Assembly (NCBI GenBank): GCA_947483545.1
Contig: CANKNP010000045.1
Location: 1 to 20,733, forward strand
DNA: 20,733 nucleotides
Direction: 5' to 3'
Source of the DNA: Deltaproteobacteria bacterium
GTDB taxonomy: Bacteria > Myxococcota > UBA796 > SXON01
Under the pieces are notes generated by a model. The model was not told the origin of the DNA. It made no database searches and was given only the letters and a program-made list of their open reading frames with translations. Shown here piece by piece: positions 15,970-20,733 of this stretch; position 1 is the first letter of the stretch, and each line of letters starts with the position of its first letter. The position numbers were made by a program, and so were the translations under genes.

Positions 15970-16380
15970 ATGACCCTGTGGTTGGCGTTGACTGTGGCCT
16001 CGCCCACGACCTGGCAGGAGGCCTACGCCATTGAGCGAAGGGACGCGGAGATCCCCGCGGAGGAAGCAAAGAAGCACGCCGCCAACGGCAACCTCGTTTG
16101 GTTCGTGCGGCTGAACCAGAGCCTGGAGTTCGACGCCGCGGCGGAGCTGTCGGTCGCGAAGGGCGACCCCACCGAGCTGCTCATCGCCTGCCGTGCCGCT
16201 CAGCCACACGATGACATCATCTACTGGGATGCGCGGAACCACGTCGAGGCGAACCTCGGCTGCAAGGACACGCCGGGGTGCACCCTGCTCGGGCAGGCCA
16301 TCCGCGGGATGCGCGAGGCCTGCCTGAACCTCGTCGAGAAGCGCTGGGATGTGGGCGCGAGGATGAACGGGGCGCGTTGA
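15970..16380 (+). CDS. Small hypothetical protein, possibly exported
   Basis: This 136-aa product from ATG 15970 lies 102 nt after the RNHCP gene. The N-terminus MTLWLALTVASPTTWQEAYA is short and mildly hydrophobic, so it could be a weak signal peptide ending near an Ala-x-Ala site, but it lacks positive charges. The body is mixed helical, with NGNLVWFVRLNQSLEFDAAAE and two Cys near CKDTPGC that could form a disulfide. No domain is recognised. The strong G/C bias at third codon positions and the lack of a comparable opposing frame support coding. Two hairpins follow the TGA. Confidence 0.6.
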   Translation: MTLWLALTVASPTTWQEAYAIERRDAEIPAEEAKKHAANGNLVWFVRLNQSLEFDAAAELSVAKGDPTELLIACRAAQPHDDIIYWDARNHVEANLGCKDTPGCTLLGQAIRGMREACLNLVEKRWDVGARMNGAR

Positions 16381-16391
16381 GCGGGTGCTTG

Positions 16392-16419
16392 CCCCGACGC
16401 GGGAGTACCCGCGCCGGGG
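16392..16419. terminator. G/C-rich hairpin after the small hypothetical gene
   Basis: CGCGGG (16398-16403) and CCCGCG (16408-16413) flank AGTA. An outer CCCCG/CGGGG stem (16392-16396 with 16415-16419) stacks below a single mismatch, giving about 11 bp. It starts 11 nt after the TGA at 16380. There is no T-run, so termination is inferred from strength and position. Confidence 0.5.
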
Positions 16420-16446
16420 GCCCGGGCGACGTTGAGTTCTTCGGCT

Positions 16447-16497
16447 CCGGGAGCAGCCGCGGCGCCCGCTGCGAGCCCTCGCGGGCGGCGCTCCCGG
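16447..16497. repeat. Long nested inverted repeat between convergent genes
   Basis: The outer arms CCGGGAGC (16447-16454) and GCTCCCGG (16490-16497) are perfect. The inner arms CGCCCGC (16463-16469) and GCGGGCG (16481-16487) are perfect. The loop is 11 bases. It lies 19 nt beyond the end of the minus-strand dikinase-like gene and could terminate it, or be a REP-type element. Confidence 0.5.
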
Positions 16498-16515
16498 TGT
16501 ATGCGCTACGGACTC

Positions 16516-18606
16516 CTAGAAAAGCGCCGCGTCATCCCGCAAGAACGGCCGCACCTGCTTGATCAGGAGCTGCCCTTCCTCGTCCACCTTCCACTCCGTG
16601 TCCAACAGGATGGAGCTGCCCTCGGGGCAAGCCTCGTCGATCGGGTAGACCTCCTCGATGTCGCTCAGCAGCTCGGACAGCTCGGTGATCTGGGCATCGT
16701 CGAGCACCCACACGCCTGAGCCCAGTTCGCTGGAGGTGTCCACGCGCAAGATTTTCGTGACCTCGCCGTCGGTGATGGTCACCAGGGTCGTCTCCGGGTA
16801 AATGCCGGCTTCGGCCGAGACCACGTCGTACTCGCCGATCTGGGCCTCCACGAGGTACCGGTCGTCCACCGCAGAGGGGTTTCCGGTGAACGCGACCACG
16901 TTGGCCTGTTCGTCGTCGATCCGTGTGTCGATCAGCACGCCCATCGCCGTCAGGCTGTGATCGATGCCGTACCAGTCGCGCTCTTCGTAGGCCTGCATGT
17001 TCCACAACGACGCCCAAACCACCGTGAGCGCGGCTGCGATCGTGCGCTCCTCGTCCTTGTCCGGATCGCAGGCGCTCGGCCCCTCGGCGTCCCCGTCCGT
17101 CCCGTCGGCGAGACATCCGCTCTCGCTCGTGTAGAGCCCGGCACCCGAAAAGGCCAGGGCATCCTCCGCATTCGAGCTCGATCGGAAGCGAACCATCACG
17201 CCTTCCCCGCCCCACACCTCCCGGATCGCGTCCCCCACGACCTCGACCGTGGCTTCATCCACCTCGGACGCCTCGATGGCCGCCCGCAGCGCCTCCAACT
17301 TATCCCGTCGAACGGCCGCATCTGCCTGGAATGTCTCGTCTTCGAGCCAGACGTTCAGGGTCTCCTGGAACGTCGCGGCGGCAGGCCCGTCCCCCAGGTC
17401 CACCTCCCAGCCCTGCGATCGCATGAACAGATCGTAGTGGTAGAAGGGCAGGACAAAACCATCGAGTTGATACTCGGCGGGGATGCGCTGGTAGAGCGTG
17501 GCGAGGTTCGTCCCCTTCGAGCCGTAGCGTGACAGGGCCAGCGCACGATCGGCTTCCTCCTCGGTGGGCAGCTCCAAGAGTCCGCTCGTCGCCGTCCACG
17601 CGAGGTCAGGTTCGGCGATCTGGACGGGATCGGGTCGAATCGAAGCCCACCAGGCCTCTGCATCGGACTCGGTTGCGGCCGAGATCGTCCAGTCCTGTTC
17701 CCCACAGGTGAACCGTACGAGCTCCCCTTCCCAGCCCGCCAGCGCGTCGAAGGGCGCCTCGATGAAGCAGTTTGGCGTCCCGCGCGAGGCGGCCCGCACG
17801 TTGATGTGGGAGAGGGCACCCTGACGCGTCCCCGTCACGACCCCCGCGACCACGCGCTCGATGTCCACTGGCGCGGCGTCGAGCACCAGCAGATCCTGGT
17901 AGCCGAACGCGCCCTCCTCCGTCGCGATCTCCAGCTCCTCGACGGTGTAGAAGCGCACCGTTCCGTACCCGGTCGCTTGGGTGTAGGGCTCGTACGACAC
18001 GTCATCGTCGAGGTTTCGGATGGGAAATGGCGCCTGCGTCCACGTGGCAGCGCTGGCCTCTTGCGCCTCGGTGTAGGGCACGAACACAAGCGGGGCCAGC
18101 GGGAATCGCTCGGTCAGCGCGAGCCAGGTAGCGGTCACCTCCTCCAGCGTAGGCGTCGTCTCGATCTCCGCCGGCCGCTCCCAGACGATGAAGCTGTACC
18201 AGACGGTCCCGTCCGCCTCCTCACGCTGGCTGATGTCCCCGGCGAAGTAGGTACGGTTCGCGCCATCCGTCACCATGTCGCCGTACTCCTCCCAGGTCAG
18301 CCCCGCGTAGAGGTCCGGAAAGGCCTGGGTCAGCATGTCGTAGTGCAGCGGGAAGACGTTCTGGTTCACAAAAAGCGTCGGCAGCGGGGCCTCGGGCGTG
18401 GCCGGGGTCATGAACGACGCCAGGCGCGTCACGTCTACGGTGTCTGCCTCGCCGCTGATCTCGTTCCAACCTACGTCATCCTGCACGTCGTGGACGCACA
18501 CGGTGATGCCGAGGGCTTCGTTCACCTCGTCGCAGGGGCCCTTCGCGTGTCCCTGTGGCGGGGCGCACCCGAGCAGGAGCAGCAGCGTCGTCACGCCCGA
18601 CGCCAC
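16516..18606 (-). CDS. Lipoprotein with phosphohistidine and PPDK-type ATP-binding domains (dikinase-like)
   Basis: This 696-aa protein starts at GTG 18606, 16 nt inside the upstream gene. The N-terminus MASGVTTLLLLLGCAPP has a canonical lipobox (LLGC, Cys14), though without the usual positive charges. Residues about 25-235 are unrecognised. A PEP-utiliser mobile domain follows, with GALSHINVRAASRGTPNCFI (His267 as phosphohistidine). Then comes a PPDK_N-type ATP-grasp domain: SKGTNLATL (363-371), DGFVLP, VMVRFRSSSNAED (470-482), FSGAGLYTS, VVWASLWN, and KQVRPF near the end. Domain order (His then ATP-binding) is that of glucan/phosphoglucan water dikinases, not PEP synthase or PPDK, which start with the ATP domain. 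No PEP/pyruvate TIM barrel is present. The substrate is unknown. Export would separate it from ATP, so its activity or location is open. Confidence 0.88.
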   Translation of the reverse strand: MASGVTTLLLLLGCAPPQGHAKGPCDEVNEALGITVCVHDVQDDVGWNEISGEADTVDVTRLASFMTPATPEAPLPTLFVNQNVFPLHYDMLTQAFPDLYAGLTWEEYGDMVTDGANRTYFAGDISQREEADGTVWYSFIVWERPAEIETTPTLEEVTATWLALTERFPLAPLVFVPYTEAQEASAATWTQAPFPIRNLDDDVSYEPYTQATGYGTVRFYTVEELEIATEEGAFGYQDLLVLDAAPVDIERVVAGVVTGTRQGALSHINVRAASRGTPNCFIEAPFDALAGWEGELVRFTCGEQDWTISAATESDAEAWWASIRPDPVQIAEPDLAWTATSGLLELPTEEEADRALALSRYGSKGTNLATLYQRIPAEYQLDGFVLPFYHYDLFMRSQGWEVDLGDGPAAATFQETLNVWLEDETFQADAAVRRDKLEALRAAIEASEVDEATVEVVGDAIREVWGGEGVMVRFRSSSNAEDALAFSGAGLYTSESGCLADGTDGDAEGPSACDPDKDEERTIAAALTVVWASLWNMQAYEERDWYGIDHSLTAMGVLIDTRIDDEQANVVAFTGNPSAVDDRYLVEAQIGEYDVVSAEAGIYPETTLVTITDGEVTKILRVDTSSELGSGVWVLDDAQITELSELLSDIEEVYPIDEACPEGSSILLDTEWKVDEEGQLLIKQVRPFLRDDAALF

Positions 18607-19355
18607 CGTCGCGCTGACATGCCGAGCGCCAGGATCGCGAGGGCCTCGCCGAGCCCCGCCGCCCCGACCGTCGAGCAGCCGGACTTGGACTCGGTCTCCT
18701 CTTCCTCCGCTTCAAGGGTGACACAAGCGGGATCGGACGTCGCCCACTCGCTCCCATCACCCCGAAACTGCGTCAGGGTGTAGCAGATCTCGTCCCCTGC
18801 GACGCCTTCGAAGGCGTCCACCATCGTGCGAGGATCCACGCCCCACCCGATCAACACACTGCCGCGGTCCACGCGGTACGCAGCCCCGCTCGGGTCTACC
18901 ACTGGCTCGATCTGAAGGCTCACGGTCGCGTGCCCGCCCAAGAGCTCCGACCCTGCGATGGTCAAGCTCGGCGAGCCGGACAGCGGCGGAAGCCCTTCGT
19001 TCCCCGTGGAGAACAGCGAATGGACCTCTCCCCAGTCGGGCGTGGCGGCGGAGAAAGTGTAGTGGGTGTCGGCCGCCAACGGGAGCTCGGGGACCCATTG
19101 GAGCCCAGACACCTCGGCGTGGAGGGTGAACGCCACCGCGACGCCATCCGCCGCGGTCAGGAGCAGTTGAATGTCGCCGGCCCCGCACTCTGCGTCAACG
19201 AGCACGGCGGGGAGCACGTCCGGCGAGACGTTGTTCGAGCCATCGAGGGGCAGGAGCAACGTCGGATGGGCCGGCGTGCACATGTCCACGTCCTCGCCGG
19301 AGCCAGTGTCTTGGGCGGGAACAGCGAACGCCAACGGGAGCAGGGCAAGGATCAT
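18591..19355 (-). CDS. Surface protein with Ig-like domain and MYXO-CTERM-type sorting tail
   Basis: This 254-aa protein starts at ATG 19355 with AGAGG five bases upstream. The short signal peptide MILALLPLAFAVPA is followed by an acidic stretch. A bacterial Ig-like (Big_5-type) domain comes next, beginning PTLLLPLDGSNNVSPD and closing LPLAADTHYTFSAATP, at about residues 31-108. A second beta-rich region (about 125-215) has Cys pairs. An acidic linker (EAEEEETESKS) leads to GCSTVGAAGLGEALAILALGMSARRWRRA, a typical MYXO-CTERM arrangement: Gly-Cys motif, helix, Arg cluster. Such tails are thought to be processed for surface anchoring. The stop overlaps the dikinase-like lipoprotein gene by 16 nt, so the two are co-translated. 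A sigma-54-type promoter lies about 27 nt upstream. Ligand and role are unknown. Confidence 0.9.
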   Translation of the reverse strand: MILALLPLAFAVPAQDTGSGEDVDMCTPAHPTLLLPLDGSNNVSPDVLPAVLVDAECGAGDIQLLLTAADGVAVAFTLHAEVSGLQWVPELPLAADTHYTFSAATPDWGEVHSLFSTGNEGLPPLSGSPSLTIAGSELLGGHATVSLQIEPVVDPSGAAYRVDRGSVLIGWGVDPRTMVDAFEGVAGDEICYTLTQFRGDGSEWATSDPACVTLEAEEEETESKSGCSTVGAAGLGEALAILALGMSARRWRRA

Positions 19356-19381
19356 CAGGGCCTCTGGTTGCCGGGGAACGC

Positions 19382-19397
19382 AGCAAGCATTGTGCCA
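19382..19397 (-). promoter_or_regulatory. Sigma-54 (-24/-12) promoter
   Basis: The minus strand reads TGGCACAATGCTTGCT. It matches the sigma-54 consensus TGGCAC-N5-TTGCW at every conserved position, with GG and GC at the required 10-bp offset. Transcription would start near 19371, about 16 nt before the ATG at 19355, leaving room for AGAGG. Use requires a bacterial enhancer-binding protein, which is not in this window. Confidence 0.75.
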
Positions 19398-19509
19398 TGC
19401 TCCGAGCAGGGGCGCCCGGACGACATCAGCGGTGTCGCGGGTGGGTTGAGCAGGATCGGGGTGTCGTGGCTTGTGGGCGGCCTCGGACCATCGCCGCGCG
19501 TCCCAATCG

Positions 19510-19536
19510 GGCCGGGGGACGGCCGTGGATCCCCAC
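19510..19536 (-). terminator. Weak tandem hairpins downstream of ftsY
   Basis: GGCCG (19510-19514) and CGGCC (19520-19524) form a 5-bp stem. GTGG/CCAC (19525-19528, 19533-19536) form a second short stem. Both lie within 32 nt after the ftsY stop. There is no T-tract; termination here is a guess. Confidence 0.25.
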
Positions 19537-19541
19537 GCCGC

Positions 19542-20555
19542 CTACCCGAACAGCCCTTTGGCAAACGCGGCGGGCTCAAAGTCCCGAAGGTCATCCAGCT
19601 TCTCCCCGCAGCCGACCAGCTTGACCGGGAGATCCAGCTCTTCCGCGATGGCCACCACCACGCCCCCCTTCGCCGTGCCGTCGAGCTTCGTCAGCACAAT
19701 TCCGGTCACCTGGGTGACCTGCTTGAACACCCGGGCCTGTGCGAGGGCGTTCTGGCCCATCGTGCCGTCCAGCACGAGCAGCACCTCGTGCGGCGAGCCG
19801 GGCAGCAGCTTTCCGACCACGCGGCGGACCTTCGACAGCTCGTCCATGAGCACGGCGTGGGCTTGCAGCCGGCCAGCAGTGTCCAGAATGACCACGTCGA
19901 TGCCCTTCGCGAGCGCCGACTTCACGGTGTCGTGGCAGACCGCGGCGGGATCCGCACCTTCCTGGTGGGCCACCACCGGCACGCCGGCGCGCTCGCCCCA
20001 CACCTTCAGCTGGTCGATGGCACCCGCCCGAAACGTGTCGCCGGCGCCGAGGATCACGCTCTTCCCGGCGAGCTTGTACCTCGACGCCAGCTTTCCAATC
20101 GTCGTCGTCTTGCCGGCGCCGTTCACCCCGACCACCAGGATGACCGTCGGGCCCGTCGTCGCTGCGGCGAGCCCCACCGAAAACCGGGACGTTCGACGGG
20201 TGACCTCCGCCGCGAACCAGTCCTTCAGCGCATCCACCGCGACACCCTCCGCCCTGGCTTGCGCCACCAGCGCGGACGCGGTGCGGGGGCCCATGTCCGC
20301 GCGGATGAGCGCCTCCTCCAGGGCTTCCCAGGCCGAGCTATCCAGCTCCTTCCGTGCAAACACCGCGGCAAGCCCGGCGCGCGTGCGTGCGAGCGCCTCC
20401 CCGATGCGGTCCACCACCGTCGGCTGGCGCTCGTCCTCCTCCTCCAGCGACAGCGGCGTCCGCGCCCCTCCCGCGCGCCGCGTCCACCAGACCAAGCCCG
20501 CAGCGGTGCCCCCCAGGAGGAGCAGACCGAGCAGGACCTGGAGCACGTCGTTCAC
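19542..20555 (-). CDS. ftsY: Signal recognition particle receptor FtsY
   Basis: The SRP GTPase receptor docks Ffh-ribosome complexes at the inner membrane for co-translational insertion. With the GTG at 20555 the product is 337 aa and starts with a hydrophobic helix (VLQVLLGLLLLGGTAAGLVWW), then an acidic linker. The N domain has ALIRADMGPRTA. The G domain has GVNGAGKTTT (143-152), DTFRAGAIDQL (173-183), DTAGR (225-229) and TKLDGTAKGG (289-298). The C-terminus GCGEKLDDLRDFEPAAFAKGLFG is typical. The frame is open to another GTG at 20642, but that extension is Arg-rich and overlaps a long inverted repeat, so I prefer 20555; GTG 20546 is also possible. The N-terminal TM anchor suits FtsY types lacking a long A domain. 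The downstream spacer to 19355 is 186 nt. Confidence 0.95.
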   Translation of the reverse strand: MNDVLQVLLGLLLLGGTAAGLVWWTRRAGGARTPLSLEEEDERQPTVVDRIGEALARTRAGLAAVFARKELDSSAWEALEEALIRADMGPRTASALVAQARAEGVAVDALKDWFAAEVTRRTSRFSVGLAAATTGPTVILVVGVNGAGKTTTIGKLASRYKLAGKSVILGAGDTFRAGAIDQLKVWGERAGVPVVAHQEGADPAAVCHDTVKSALAKGIDVVILDTAGRLQAHAVLMDELSKVRRVVGKLLPGSPHEVLLVLDGTMGQNALAQARVFKQVTQVTGIVLTKLDGTAKGGVVVAIAEELDLPVKLVGCGEKLDDLRDFEPAAFAKGLFG

Positions 20556-20638
20556 CAGCTGCGGGTAATCAGGAAGCCCTCCACCGGCCGCCGATCCGCG
20601 CGCTCGGCGAACCTCGCTCGCGGCTCGGCGGTCTCTTT

Positions 20639-20712
20639 GCACCGTTCCTACCGGTGGAATGCGACGGTCCGTCGAAGACGCCGGGCCCGCCGCCTTCCAC
20701 CTGGAACGGTGC
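20639..20712. repeat. Nested inverted repeat upstream of ftsY
   Basis: GCACCGTTCC (20639-20648) has a perfect complement at 20703-20712. Just inside, GGTGGAA (20653-20659) is complemented by TTCCACC (20695-20701). The remaining loop contains GACGGTCCGTC (20663-20673) and a CGGGCCCG palindrome. The whole could fold as one long stem of about 17 bp with an asymmetric bulge. It ends 84 nt before the preferred ftsY start. It could be a leader structure, a terminator of an off-window gene, a small RNA or a MITE-like element. Confidence 0.55.
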
Positions 20713-20733
20713 GGTTAGGGGCCAGCCCGGCTC

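Noticed and set aside
20556..20642. N-terminal extension of FtsY from GTG 20642
   Set aside because: The added 29 residues are Arg/Gly-rich and the upstream start sits in the inverted repeat arm; the hydrophobic helix naturally begins at GTG 20555. It is not fully excluded.
20556..20733. SRP RNA or tRNA next to ftsY
   Set aside because: The inverted repeat lacks the conserved SRP RNA loop and any tRNA arm pattern.

Overview
The window is a high-G+C bacterial chromosome segment with almost no non-coding DNA. Two proteins end in MYXO-CTERM-like tails (Cys-rich patch, hydrophobic helix, Arg cluster) and a third in a degenerate one. There is also a DxDxDG/Cys-rich MopE-type motif, a membrane Ser/Thr kinase with a PEGA domain, a hybrid histidine kinase and a sigma-54-type promoter. 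Together these suggest Myxococcota or a close relative. The assignment is inferred from gene content; no 16S gene is present. GTG and TTG starts are frequent and Shine-Dalgarno sites often absent, with several genes translationally coupled instead.

Layout. (1) Bases 2-5386, plus strand: the 3' end of an unrecognised conserved protein, a Methyltransf_32/METTL25-type SAM methyltransferase, a PAS-PAS-HK-REC hybrid histidine kinase sharing an ATGA overlap with it, and a small exported protein. (2) Bases 5387-5512: a convergent intergenic region with a G/C-rich palindromic repeat and an 11-bp-arm palindrome. (3) Bases 10618-5513, minus strand: a compact cluster consisting of a small unknown protein, a Ser/Thr kinase with TM and PEGA, an exported protein with a barrel-like C-terminus, a short MopE-like CTERM protein, a stand-alone receiver protein and an exported propeller-like CTERM protein. 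The last five genes overlap one another by 4-16 nt. (4) Bases 10619-10816: a divergent control region with inverted and direct repeats. (5) Bases 10817-15867, plus strand: dnaK, dnaJ, glgA and an RNHCP zinc-ribbon gene, then a small hypothetical at 15970-16380. (6) Bases 16381-16515: a convergent region with two strong hairpins. (7) Bases 19355-16516, minus strand: a surface CTERM protein with an Ig-like domain, overlapped by a lipoprotein with a dikinase architecture. A near-perfect sigma-54 -24/-12 element lies just upstream. (8) Bases 20555-19542, minus strand: ftsY, preceded by a long nested inverted repeat at the window edge.

How the genes may work together. dnaK-dnaJ-glgA-RNHCP reads as one transcription unit joining protein folding to glucan synthesis. 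The kinase cluster looks like a membrane signalling module whose outer parts are exported. The most unusual locus is the sigma-54-linked pair. Its second gene has a phosphohistidine domain followed by a PPDK-type ATP-grasp domain, the order seen in glucan water dikinases, yet it carries a lipobox that would place it outside the cytoplasm, where ATP is not expected.
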